DNA of 64,000 nucleotides from Numida meleagris (taxonomy: Eukaryota; Chordata; Aves; Galliformes; Numididae): the NCBI RefSeq assembly GCF_002078875.1, contig NC_034411.1, positions 6,813,986 to 6,877,985 of the forward strand. The letters are read 5' to 3'. This document shows positions 1-10,580 of the stretch, piece after piece. How positions within the stretch are numbered: the first letter of the stretch is position 1; each line of letters begins with the position of its first letter. Both the position numbers and the translations under genes were made by a program. Below the pieces are notes generated by a model that searched no databases, was not told the DNA's origin, and saw nothing but the letters and a program-made list of their open reading frames with translations.

Positions 1-48
1 TCTGTGTCAACAAAACAATCCTCAAATATGTGAAGTACCGCAGCAAAG

Positions 49-330
49 AGGAAAGGTGTAATCAGTTCTCCACGCCTCTTGCAGATAGGACAAGAGGTAA
101 TGGGCTTCAACTGCAGTGAGAAAGATTCAGGCTATCGCCTTCCTGTGATAAGGTCAGTGATGCACTGCACAACACTGCCCGGGGAGATGGCAGCGTCCCC
201 AGCAATGAAGGCCTTACAAGCCGAAGATGACGTCTGTCAGGAGTGACACAGGCAGAGTGACTCTGCCTGTGGGCCAAGGAGGGGATTTTTCAGGTGATGA
301 TGCCAGGGGGATGTGACGTGGAGCAACTGG
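49..330 (+). repeat. Old CR1 LINE, 3' end fragment
   Basis: The block runs through landmarks of the CR1 3' end in order: a GTAATCAGTTCTCC segment, then ATAGGACAAGAGGTAATGGG at about 90, then AACTGCAGTGAGAAAGATTCAGG, then a CTGTCAGGAGTGACACAGGC segment near 235, and finally a decayed version of the tail that normally reads 'GG(A/T)TGGACTAGATGACC'. It is heavily diverged and carries indels, so it is an ancient insertion. No open frame of the reverse transcriptase survives; only the untranslated 3' region is present. Family assignment is from recall of CR1 consensus structure. Confidence 0.8.
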
Positions 331-385
331 AGTGTCATGTCTGTTGCTGGTGGCCATCTCCAGAGATGGGCTGCACAAGGAAGTG

Positions 386-520
386 CTGGACTCACCGTTC
401 CTGGAGGTGTTCATAAACATTTAGATGTTGTACTAGGGGACATAGTTTAGTGGGGAAATATTGGTGGTAGGTGGACGGTTGGACTGGGTGATCTCGGATG
501 TTCACAGTGATCCCCCACTG
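386..520 (+). repeat. CR1 LINE 3' end, second and less diverged copy
   Basis: The sequence CCGTTCCTGGAGGTGTTCAT, followed by a TTTAGATGTTGTACTAGGGGAC segment, a GGGAAATATTGGTGGTAGGTGG segment and a GGTTGGACTGGGTGATCTCGG segment, matches a well-known avian CR1 3' tail. It lies directly after the older CR1 fragment in the same orientation. It is either a second insertion or a different subfamily joined to the first. The terminal ATTCTATG repeat is not preserved. Confidence 0.88.
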
Positions 521-1540
521 TGCAGCTGGGCTCACTCTGAAGATGCACAAATGAGTCAGGAGGAAATATGAATGTCACAAACACTACCTAGAAGTGGAAC
601 AAATGGACAAACAAACAAAAAGGACAATTGGGCCTGAATCTTGCAATGAAACTTCTCTCTGTTTTTCTGGTGAAGTCATGGAGTACGTTTCCATACCGCG
701 TTCTGCTTGGCCATAGATATCCCTGAGTGAAAAATGTGAGAGTTTGAAGTGTTCTATTTGTGCTGTTCATCTGAACAGTAAGGCTGCCAAAACCTAGTGG
801 AGTGGCAACAGGGATGGGTGGGGGAAGAAATGCTGCGGCGGGATAAAGGACACTGCCGTATGAGGAGCCTTTAGAGGGCAGTAGGTGTCCTTGGAGGGGA
901 GAAAGTCAAAAAGGAGAGTGTGGTGGGTGAGGGAAGGGGCAGGGTGTGCCAGGAGGAGCTGCAGGGAAATGCCACCAGATTCTGACCAGGGAGGTGGACA
1001 AACTTCCAGACCGTGCTAAACTTCTCAGGCTGGTTTCTACCTGACTGGTTTCTAATAATCCCCATGTGGCCTGGGATTGTTTGCTGATAAGTATGGGTGA
1101 ATAGGAGGTGTACAGTAAATAGGTTTTGCTTGGCCCCTGCCCAGTTGCTAATGGGAATTTGGTGTTATCTGTGCTTTAAAGTCGGGATGGCGTGATCCAT
1201 GGTTTGGTATAAAAGTAAGGAATCAATAAAACAAACAAAACCTGAAAACCTTGAAACAGTACCGTGCACTTTCATGCGCCATTAAATGGCCCCTCCCCTG
1301 GGAAAGGGACAGACTCTCGGTCCCACTATTTCTCTGTTGTGCATCTCTGTTGTGTGTGCGCTGTGTAAGCACAGTGCATAGGGAGCTCGAACACAGACCA
1401 AGAACCTGCTTTGCAAGTGCTGCAAAACAATGGGGTGATGTGATCTGGGTTCCCATTGCCTGGAAGGCTGGAGGCAGGAGGTGGGAAGGGGCACAGCTCG
1501 GCTGCATTCCCCTCCAAACTCACTAAGGGTGAGGGACCCT
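521..1540. other. Unique noncoding sequence, nothing recognised
   Basis: Open frames of 60-94 codons occur on both strands between 1223 and 1526 and overlap each other, which is the pattern of chance openness in a GC-moderate patch. No domain, splice structure or repeat family was recognised. An AATAAA hexamer lies near 1225 but no transcript end can be inferred from it. Confidence 0.6.
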
Positions 1541-2338
1541 TGGTGTCCTCTGCTTCATGCAGACAGGCTTACAATCAGTCAGAGATTTTGCATAATACTA
1601 GATAACGGGTTAAGGTATGCCCTACCCTATCCAAAGGTACTTTGATGCCATCATTTATTAAGCATTTATTGTACTATAACTATAATGCATTCCAGTTCTG
1701 TTTTTAGCTTCTTGCGGTAAGATCGCCCTTACTATAATGACCCGACAACACAGAATAGCGTGGTGCTGCACATAAAGGTTTGCCTTGCCAGCGGGTCCTT
1801 GTTAGTTGGTTCGAGCTAAAAACCATGGGAGAAATGTGAAGTGAGAGGGCATACAAATCTAAAACCAGGATCTAACACGCTGTAGCTGCTTTGCTAGCTT
1901 ATCCTTGGGTCTCTGCTTCCCAAGCCTGTTCCATATAATTACTGCATTACATTTTTAATTATGTTTGTTTTCCTCCTTGCAGTGCCCATTTCTTACATTT
2001 CTTCTTCAATGTATATCGTACCCCAGCAACAGCCACATTTATAATTACAGAAGATAAAGTTATAATATTCCTGAGGCAAAACTGCATTTTAACAACTGTG
2101 CTAATGTGGAAAACAACTTGTGCAGAATAAATATGCCCTACAATTAGTGGTACGCCGACATTTTTCATGGTTACCTTACATATAAATAAACTCAAGCCAC
2201 TGACATTTTTCCTGAGGGCTTTTATCTCTGCAGCCCCAAAACTGCAGACAGATTTGTTGTAAGTAACACTATCACCATAATAAGTTTGAAAACCCATTAT
2301 TTTTTTTTTTTTTCCAAATTCATCTGCTCTCACATCTG
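1541..2338. other. AT-rich unique block, possible conserved noncoding DNA
   Basis: AT-rich, non-repetitive sequence with TTTATT and TAAT cores (for example CATTTATTAAGCATTTATTG near 1650). A reading frame of about 124 codons runs on the minus strand from 2333 to 1959. It opens with GTG, includes a lysine run from a poly-A/T tract at about 2300, and shows no known domain, so I treat it as chance. The texture resembles conserved noncoding DNA, but conservation cannot be judged here. Confidence 0.35.
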
Positions 2339-2342
2339 CATA

Positions 2343-2436
2343 GCTCCGGGCTGTGCCCGCGGTCCTGATATTGTCGGGATGATTAACAGCGGGCGAGTTG
2401 CGGCCGCAGCGCGGGCTGCCCGGAGCCTGTCATTTG
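2343..2436. promoter_or_regulatory. Short CpG-rich patch
   Basis: About 11 CpG dinucleotides fall within roughly 90 bp (seen by direct count), including a GCGGCCGC octamer at 2400-2407, in surroundings that are CpG-poor. This density suggests DNA that has escaped methylation-driven CpG loss, as at promoters or orphan CpG islands. No TATA box, start codon context or exon ties it to a gene. Confidence 0.35.
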
Positions 2437-2799
2437 GCTGAGGCTAACAGGAGGTGACTGGGCAAAGCCAGTGCACCTGAGGGTGGGCTGGGTCACAGGT
2501 CAGTGGAAATGGCTCGTATAGAAAGTGGCGGCCGTCGGTGCACGTCTACACGTGTCTATGGGCGCAAAGGGCCTTGGTGGAGCCTAGGTGCCCCTTATCA
2601 GAGGCACCACCTGGAAGAGAAGGTGGGTCTCACAGTTCATATTGAAATTCCACTCGGATTTTATCTTTTTATTTATTTTTTTTTAAGGGGGAAACTGAGA
2701 CGGGCGATCAGCATGCGTGCAGGGAGGAAGGTGATCCCAGCCCGAAGTAAGTGGGCTCACCCAGCGCCATAGAGAGAAGCATACAGGTGGGGGTTGTTT
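2437..2799. other. Unique sequence, nothing recognised
   Basis: GC-moderate with one T-rich run near 2668-2683. An open frame of 89 codons on the plus strand (2503-2772) passes through this T-rich run and has no recognisable domain. Confidence 0.5.
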
Positions 2800-3370
2800 A
2801 TTGTAGCATTCAGCCGTAGGTAGAGGATTTAACGCTGACCAGCTTGCTACGAACATAATATATTAGCCTTGTATTTATTTATTGCGGGACCCTTTAGTTT
2901 TATTTATTGACTGTCATTCCCTGCTGTACTGCAGGCAATGCTGTCACTGTATTTTCTTAAAACTTTCACGATAAATTTGTAAACATAAAATATTCCAGCT
3001 GTCACGTATTTTTCTCCTGTGTTTTCCAGACACTTTGGCTTTTGTAGAAGTAATGTCGGTTGTTTACTTGATTCTGACTCTGAAAAAAAAAACCCTAGGT
3101 ACTTTCTAGTTTCAGATGTTTTGTGTGATTGTAAAACAGAAAGAAACCAGTTTTGACTTGGAGAGCGAGCTACTGCAAACAATCTGTTGCTAATATAGTC
3201 TAATTGCTAGTGATATTTTGAGAAAACAATTAAATTGGAAGTGGGGTTACTTTGGTGTTTATTGTCTGTGACAGCTTCTTTTGGAAACAGACTCTGAGAG
3301 CTGCCGAGCTGAGGCTGCGATGATGTGCAAATAATACGTATCATAAATACAGCGCCAGCCGAGACGGGGG
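2800..3370. promoter_or_regulatory. Candidate conserved noncoding element
   Basis: AT-rich, low in CpG and non-repetitive. It contains a forkhead-type TGTTTAC at 3061-3067 and a GTGCAAATAAT segment near 3325 that resembles a POU-type site. The ATTTATT and TTTATTG cores near 2870-2910 could bind HOX/CDX-type factors. All binding statements are motif-level inference; the block is flagged because of its texture only. Confidence 0.28.
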
Positions 3371-4560
3371 GAGTTGGAGACCCAGGAATGTCGAGGCAGG
3401 CAACGAGATGTCACCTTGGCAGAGGTGGGCATCGTCCTGTGTTCATGCCCTGGGGCATCACTGCCGTCCTTCCTCTGTGCTAGGACCCTGAGGACACTTG
3501 GCTGCCTGCTGGTCATGAGCTGGAATCTGTTCGGATGCACGAATTTCACCAGAGGAAGGAGAGGTACCACATATCAGAAGGAGTGCGTTTGAACCACGTG
3601 TGTTCCTCATGGAGTGTGACAGCTCAAGGGAAAAGTCTGGGCAAAATTCCCATGGATTTCCCCACATCCAGGTTTTCACTGCTGGTTGTCACTGTGATTA
3701 GTTCAAGGTGTAAACAGACATGCCCTCTGCAAGCAGCTGTGCTGAAAGAAGAGGTTGCCACCTAACCCCAGACCTCCCACTTGTACTTTAACAGCCTCTG
3801 TTGCAAAACGCAGCCTCTGCCCGGTGGGCTCAGCTGCAGGAAGCTGAGCAGGGAGGTAAAGCTGGCTCCCAGAATGCTGTGAAGCCTTTGGATGAACCGG
3901 TCATATAGTTGAGTCAGGAGCGTGTCACTGAGCTGTGGTCACCCTGTCACGTACAAGCTACAGCAGAAACAGCACTGAAGAGGAGAAGAGGCTGTGCTGG
4001 TTACAGACATGCTAATTTTTGGTATGAAGAGGCCAGATCTTTGGAAGTATGTAATATGCTACACCCAAACTAGCCCTAGGGGCTGGTATAAGGGAACGGG
4101 TGCAGACCTGATTCCAGTTACTGGTACCACTGGGAGAGGTCAGCACCAACTTCAGCCCGAGCCATCCAGTCCTTCAGCAAGCGCTGAGCAATGGTGTTTG
4201 TCCTTGGTGTGAAGAAGCCCGAGTGTGGTAAAGAAGACTTTTGAAGGCTGCAGACATCCCTTCTGTATTTGGGTTGTTAAGCTGGAGACTTCACATTCAC
4301 AGACTTTTCTCTTATCCCAGAGATGTCTTGGTAACTCCCTTTTATATCTCCTACTCCATCCCCAATCCATGCAATATCTCCTGGCTCCAGAAGCTGGAGA
4401 TTTAGAAAAAGATCAGCTATTTTCTAAGAAGGAGCAAATCAGGTGAAATTTTGTCGGTGCGAGACCGTGTCTTATGAGCTGTCTCTTTTTTGCCCTCTAT
4501 GCAGAACTGCTAGCATCAAGACCTTAAACCCCTCTGTAAAAGCTGTTTGTGTGTGAGCAG
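3371..4560. other. Unique noncoding sequence, nothing recognised
   Basis: GC-moderate. Overlapping open frames of 72-103 codons on both strands (3259-3765, 3994-4446) show no domain. No repeat family was recognised. Confidence 0.55.
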
Positions 4561-4800
4561 ATGGTATTTCATTGTCTTTTGCTACTGATCTTGAATTATC
4601 AGCCTTTATAATGAAAATACCAATTCAGCCTTGACTGCTCTGCTGTAACTCTACCAGGACCACTATAATGCACACACCATATATACTGAATATTTATTGT
4701 GGTGCTGTGCATCTTATTTATTGTATATGCAATGTATTTTGTAGGTGAAAAATGATACCTTATCTAAGTCAATGAGCATAACCAGGAAAAATATGGCAGA
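4561..4800. other. AT-rich block
   Basis: AT-rich unique DNA with two nearby copies of TTTATTGT (around 4692 and 4718) separated by a GTGCTGTGCATC segment. It could be a small conserved element; nothing else supports that. Confidence 0.25.
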
Positions 4801-7249
4801 GTAATCATGTGATTCATAATTGACATCTGCTCTCCAAAGGCTTGGACAGAATCTGAATTTTCAGCATAAGCTTGAAATGCTCTTCTGTTTCCTGGCCTGG
4901 GCAGAAGTGTGCCACCGCTTGCTCTGGCAGCTCCATCAGTCTTTGGTATTTCCATAATTCCCTGCGTGCATAGGAAAGCTGCGACAGCACATGCTGAAAA
5001 TATTTCAAGAAGTTGCAAAAAAGCGCTGCTGAGATTCAGTGTCCAGAAACAACAGGAGGAAATATCTTTTTTCCATGCGAATGCTAATGAAGACCAGCCC
5101 ATGTGCATCCTTAGGGTTTTCAGTGGATTTTTTATATGTGCATGTGTGCGTTTGTATATTTATGTATACATACATAAGTAAGTGTGTTCATGAATATCTG
5201 TGTGTCATTTTGGGGAAACATTTGCGTATCCCTCTTCTGCTCTGATTTCACATTTGTTGCTATCCACCACACAGCCTGGACATCTGCAGGCTGGTGGCAC
5301 CTCTGCAGCATCACCCCCTCCAGTTTTTATTCTTCGTTTCATTTCTCTCCTAAAACCCCACTTTATAAAGTGCCTCTTTCCGAAACAGCGATGGATTCCT
5401 TGTACCTATTTGGAGCAACAGACATTGCTGAGAAAAGAGAATTTTTGGGAGGATTGCTCGTTGTTAATCACTTCTGCTCCTGTTGGTCATGAGGAGCTCC
5501 TGACGGAGTATATGCCTGGCTGCCTCCAGGTCCTTTTAGGCGGTTGTCTCATGAGCCAAACTGCTCACCGAATTTCTAGCAGACTTGATGTATTAATGGG
5601 ATACACAGTTATCAATGAGCAACTCCCCAGAAGAGAGGAGGACTGCAAAAAAAATTACAGGAACTACCTGGTAGGTAGCATCATAGCTGGTTTACAGAAA
5701 TGGGATTTTGAAGAGAGAGAAGTGAGGTGAAGGTGGAATTTGAAGAAGTTAAGTTCAATGAGCCCCATGACTTGTGAAGTTTACCTTGTGGCAACCTTAC
5801 TGCTCTTGCTTTTATGGCTTCTTTGGTGTCTGCTCCTGTAGCTGAGCTCCCGGTGCAGCCTCTCCTTCAGCAGTGGCACTGATTTGGATGTGTCTTCCTC
5901 AGGTCAGCACCTATTTTACTGAGATTTTAGGAACATTATGCTCAGGTTGGCTGAAACAGGGCAGCATTTCGATGCTGTTGAAGGGTGACAGGGCTGACAA
6001 ATGGGCAAGGAGGCAAACTAACAAGACAGTTCCCTGCTCTCCAAGCAGCCACATCTTTTTTCTGGACATGTGGTTTTGTTGGCAGGAATCACTGGGACAC
6101 AGTTGATGTGATGCCTCCAGTCCCCCTCACGGAGGGCTGTTATGGAGGGGTGTTTTGGGGATAGGGAAGCATGCGTGGGGGGATCTCATCTTCCTCAGGA
6201 TTCCTCGTGGCACCCAGTGTGGGATCATTCCAGCTCATCACGCTCAATCTGCAATGTGGGAGGTGGGTGAGGCTGAAGCAGAAGGGATGCTGGAGGTTTT
6301 ATTACTGCAAACAGCAACAGGGACCTATGGTGTATTCCAAAAGTTCTCCGGATCATGTTTTCGACAGCATCTCGAGGACAGCCCCCATCTCTGTTGGCAC
6401 CACTTTCCCAGACAGAGCATGGCCAAGTTTGTCCCTGCGCCTGGGCTGCAGCATTTGTTCTGGACAGATAAGGCTCTGTTTATAGCATACTTAAAGGAGA
6501 GCAGAGGCTTCACCACTCTAATATGCAAAAAACAATAAAATTTATGTAGATATCGGGGTGGGGACACTAATCCTGCTCTCATTGAAGCCCTTTGGAAGAC
6601 TCCCAGTGACTTTACAGAGACTCTGAGTTACAAAGCTGCCGCTTTATTTTTTCCACTGTCACACATTGCCAAGGATAAATATTTTCCTTACAAATGTCCC
6701 CTTTCCCCTCTGCAGATCTTCTCTATATGCCAGCTCAATGCAAGGGCTGCATCAGTCATCAGTGCTTTATGCCAAATAACCAGACCTGGTTTAGAGTCAG
6801 CGCTCACGCTCCACAAAACCAGAGCAAAATCCATCCTGAATGCCACGTCTTTCCTGCAGTTTGCCACTTCAAGACATTCCACTTGGAGACAGGTGAGCAG
6901 GTTTAATGCAAGGGCATCATCATGCCCTCCCTCTGCTCACACAGAGGTTGACCTTTCCCAGGTGCATGAGGAGAACAGCCAGGTAGAGGGGAGGAGCAGG
7001 GGCTTGAAGCAGGGCCTACAGTAAAAGCACCTAAAAGAAGAGCTAAACTGTAGTGAAAGTAGCTTGTAGTGCGTGGGAGTGATAATATGCTGCTCTGCCC
7101 AAGTGGACTTGCTGATGTGTCCAGCCTGGGAGCAGAGCCAGCCTTGCATTACGTGTCATGGGGCTCGCAGTGCCTTGAGCATTGCTCTGATATTTGGGCT
7201 CCTTTATACAGCCCAATGTGTTCAGACAGATGGATATATGTACAGCACA
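4801..7249. other. Unique noncoding sequence with chance open frames
   Basis: Several open frames overlap, the longest being 176 codons on the plus strand at 5200-5730. None shows a recognisable domain. A TG/TA-alternating patch lies at about 5130-5185. An AATAAA hexamer sits near 6535. No CR1 or LTR was recognised. Confidence 0.5.
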
Positions 7250-7545
7250 GGCAGATGGATTTAAGTACATATATATGTGTGTGGGTGTATAAATATGGAT
7301 ATGCACAGATGCATGCATTTATATATCTAAATATATATATTTATAGATGCATAGCTTAAATATTCATATACATAATACAAGTCTATGTGAATATGCATTA
7401 TATGTGTGTGTATATGCATATTACACAGATATGCACATATATACACTATGTATGTACATAGGTATACGTATCTACATACATATGCATGCCTATACCTGTG
7501 TATGCGTACATATGTTCATATATATGCATAGGCTTATGTAAATTT
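7250..7545. repeat. Degenerate TATATGCATA / GTATAT low-complexity tract
   Basis: About 300 bp of alternating purine-pyrimidine DNA built from interrupted TATATG, TGTGTATA, ATGCAT and ACATAT units. It looks like an old, decayed dinucleotide or hexanucleotide microsatellite. Translations of it give tyrosine, isoleucine and histidine-rich strings and should not be read as protein. Confidence 0.85.
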
Positions 7546-7679
7546 TTATAAGCTAAGCAAGACATAAAAAGAAAGAGAAATCTATAGTGTAGATATACAA
7601 CAAAATGTAATAAATATGTGCATTTAAGTGCTTTTGGGGGTTTTACATGGATGCAGTTGTACATACGATACAGTTCTAA

Positions 7680-7880
7680 AGATTTTGCACTTTTGCAGAT
7701 AATGATGAGTGGTTTGATGAGCCCGATCAAATAATTTTTGCAGTAGAAAATTGTTCCAAAGCAAATCAGAGCAATGAGGTTATTCTCATATACGGGCAGA
7801 AGTACAGAGACTGCCTCGATGAAGCTGTGACCTCCTTTCCCATCAATGTTCCTGTGGTGTTGCCATTCACATGTGCTTAG
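7680..7880 (+). other. Protein-like open frame behind an acceptor-like site; unproven
   Basis: After TTTTGCACTTTTGCAG, which ends at 7698 and resembles a splice acceptor, a frame (7680-7877, stop TAG at 7878-7880) stays open for 66 codons without an ATG start. Its translation has a mixed acidic and hydrophobic composition, with a DEWFDEPDQ stretch near the start and a cysteine-containing hydrophobic end. I do not recognise it. A frame of this length is expected by chance many times in 64 kb. No donor-containing partner exon is visible nearby, so it is recorded as a weak candidate terminal exon or pseudo-exon only. Confidence 0.12.
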
Positions 7881-7905
7881 CAATGTCCTTGACGTGATGG
7901 TCTCC

Positions 7906-7950
7906 AGATATAGAATCATGGAATCACCAAGGTTGGTGATTCCAACCTTT
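7906..7950 (-). repeat. CR1 LINE 3' tail fragment (minus strand)
   Basis: An ATAGAATCATGGAATCACC segment followed by AAGGTTGG is the reverse complement of the terminal ATTCTATGATTC-type repeat and adjoining CR1 tail. The match fades after about 40 bp, where the sequence turns into an AAGGTTGG/CCAACCTT inverted repeat (7929-7949). A possible further scrap (TAGATCATCTAACTCAAACC, about 8560) may belong to the same or another CR1. Confidence 0.7.
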
Positions 7951-9064
7951 GTACACGACATTGCCAGCACACACCCAGGTGGGGCTCTCATCTCCTTAGG
8001 GGTCCTCTTCATTTGCCAAGGCCTTGCTGTCGGGAAGGAGGAAGGTACTGCCTTGGGCGAACCATGTGGGAAAGCAGAGCCAAGTGGAGTAAGGGTCAGG
8101 TGCCCTCACCAAATGAAGGAGAAAACAAACTAGAGGTGCGGCAAGTGCCAGTCTGAGAACAGGCAGAAAGAAGGAAGACATGCAGCCTGTATGGGCAAGG
8201 ATGGACCAGGTTTGGAAAATATCCTTTGTCCTTCTTAACATTCCTTGCTGATGCCAGAAACCTGCTGCCAGTGTTATGACAGAGCTCCCTGGGCACTTTT
8301 TCTAATTACTATTATTATTATTACCCTTATCAGTATTGCTATGCCTTATGTTTCTCTGTAGACTAAGAGGAAAACAGAAGTATTGGCTGCTCATGCTGAG
8401 TTGTTGCTTTTTTTTTTTTTTAAAAAAAGCTGATTTCTGTGTAGGTGTTGTTAATACAAAGCCGAAGAGAGATTTGTAGGTTAAGATGTCAAGCAGCATT
8501 AAAATGTTTCAATTTCATCCTCTCATTCCCATGGTCCTCTACCCAGCTCTGTGTAGAATTTAGATCATCTAACTCAAACCCTGCCTCCTCGGAGAGCCGT
8601 GGGGTGCTGCATTTCACTTGCTCTTCCCATCACCCCACTTCCCTTACAATTTGCACTCCATTTTAACATGTGGTCTAGAGATGGAGCAGTTTTGCAGGGG
8701 ATGTGTGGCAAGACGATGCTCATCTTGCAGGTGGTGCTCAATCAGGTTGTCCTGAAAGGACAGAGAGCCTCAAGGGCCAGAGGAGGCTGGGGGCTTCCTA
8801 GAGCCCCATGCTGTCTCCCAGGGTGGCACTGCTAGAATTTAGGCAAATGCCCAACCTTGCATTTTGCTTTACTTTGTGTTGTTCTTTCATCATAGGCTGC
8901 TGGCATCTCTGGTGCTATTCCCTTTTCCCATTCTGAGTGTGCACGGAGCTGTTCCCAGCCAGTTGGAGCTCTTCCACAAGATGGTGCCGAGCCACATCGC
9001 TCATGAGCGGTGTGTAATTGAAACACGGCACGCATCCTCCTGGGGAAGGAAGAGGTAAGCCAAG
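7951..9064. other. Unique noncoding sequence; small simple repeats
   Basis: Contains an ATT-repeat at about 8305-8323 and a T-run followed by an A-run at about 8408-8427. Otherwise I recognise nothing. Open frames of 60-95 codons overlap on both strands and look like chance. Confidence 0.5.
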
Positions 9065-9330
9065 AAAACAGGCCGTAGTAGTCAGAGATGTTTAATATAC
9101 AAATAAGAAGTTGTTTCATAAATATCTTATAAAAACTCTAATTTACTTCCCAATATATTAACAGATTATCTCAACGCAAACAGCAGATGTATTTCAGAGC
9201 GACGAGACAAATGTTTAGTGAAATTAAAGTTATTCATGTGCAGTCACACAGGGAATATTTGCATGATATTTTACTAATTGCTCCAAAATCTGACTTGTAG
9301 CAAATAAACAAACAGAGGGAAAAAATAAGC
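9065..9330. promoter_or_regulatory. Candidate conserved noncoding element with octamer
   Basis: AT-rich, non-repetitive block. A perfect POU octamer ATTTGCAT lies at 9257-9264, next to TACTAATTG, a homeodomain-type core. TTAAAG, TTTAAT and AAATAAACAAACA segments flank it. Enhancer function is inferred from motif content and texture only. Confidence 0.32.
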
Positions 9331-10580
9331 CAGCGGAAAGATTAGCCCCAGGCCTCTCTGCCTCTCTTGTAAGTCCTCACAGCCTTTCTTCAACTGCTCA
9401 ACTTCTTTCTATGGAAGCACATTATTTCCCAGGGCCCAGTCACTCTTCTCAGGCCCTCCTGGGTTTCCCCTGCTAACTAACTCTCTTCCCCAATGGTTCA
9501 GTTTTCATCTTCCCTTTGAGCCTAAATTTCCAGTCCAGTTTCTGAGTGAAAGGCATCCACCCCTGGGCTGGAATGAAAGAGAAATTTCTTTAGTGTTGCA
9601 GGGAAAACACTTTGCTATTTCAGCTAACACATTTATGTAGAGTTAGCAATGCAGAAAAACCCAGTGCCAAAGCACTGGAGCCCTTGTAGCAGCCAGGAGC
9701 TCAGGCTGGAGTTCCTTCAACCTTCTGTGAAGAGTTTCAAGTTACAGCAGCAAAAATCAAGTCATCATTGCTGATTGTTATGACATTATTTTATGTCAGG
9801 TCTGTTTATTTGCCCTCCTGGAAAAGAGAATGTATTTCAAGACGTCAAAATATTTTGTTTGCCTTCATTCAATTGCAAAAGAAGCCTTAGGTGAGGTAGG
9901 AAAATGTGCGTTTATCACATTTTGATGTGGTGTATATGACTATGTACTTGTATATGTTCTGTACTACTGAATTGAAGGACTGCTCAGGGTGCAAGACAAC
10001 AAGGTCTGGAAAATTAGCAAAGGTCAGGATTTAAACTGACATGGCCTATATAGACTCCTCATGGACTGCAGGAGCACATGAGCTGCTCACTTGGGGTGTC
10101 AAGCCCTTATTTTCACAGAAGCACTTTTTTTTGCCCAAGGTATGGAGTATCTAGCAATGGTGGGTGCCTGCTGGCTTCTTCCTCTCAGTCACTGTTGGTG
10201 GACATGAAATATTTTTTTTTTTTTGCATGACTTCTAGAGGCACAGCTCAAGAGTTGTTGTCCACAGGGGAGCAGGGGCTCCCAGCTGCCGTTCCTCACAG
10301 TTAGTGCATCCTGGTTTGGCTGAGGTTCCCATCAGGTCCTGGTGAACCGCCTGATGTGTGCTGCACACCTCCTGGCTCATTCCATGTGGGTGTGCAGAAG
10401 CCTTCTTCTCACATCCTGCTTCTGCTGGTCATCAGATGCAGGTAGATGGGGAGCGTTGAGCTTTAGACATGGGTTAGTGCCAAGGAGTCCATAAATCATT
10501 GGGTCAGCCGTATATCCCAAATGGTTCTTCAAGTACAGTAATTCCATAGGATCAGTTCCCTTCTACCCTAATCTTTTATG
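9331..10580. other. Unique noncoding sequence, nothing recognised
   Basis: Includes a short perfect hairpin (CCAGTGC/GCACTGG, 9661-9678, 4-base loop) of a size expected by chance, an AT-rich stretch at 9770-9960, and T-runs near 10125 and 10210. No gene or repeat was recognised. Confidence 0.5.

Noticed and set aside
1959..2333. Minus-strand frame of about 124 codons next to a CpG patch
   Set aside because: It starts with GTG rather than ATG, includes lysines from an A-run and shows no domain. It is kept only as context for the CpG patch.
7446..8012. Minus-strand frame of 188 codons
   Set aside because: It runs through the TATATGCATA low-complexity tract and a CR1 fragment, which accounts for its length and composition.
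9893..9903. TGAGGTAGG resembling a let-7 seed
   Set aside because: The match stops after the seed and no foldback partner was seen nearby.
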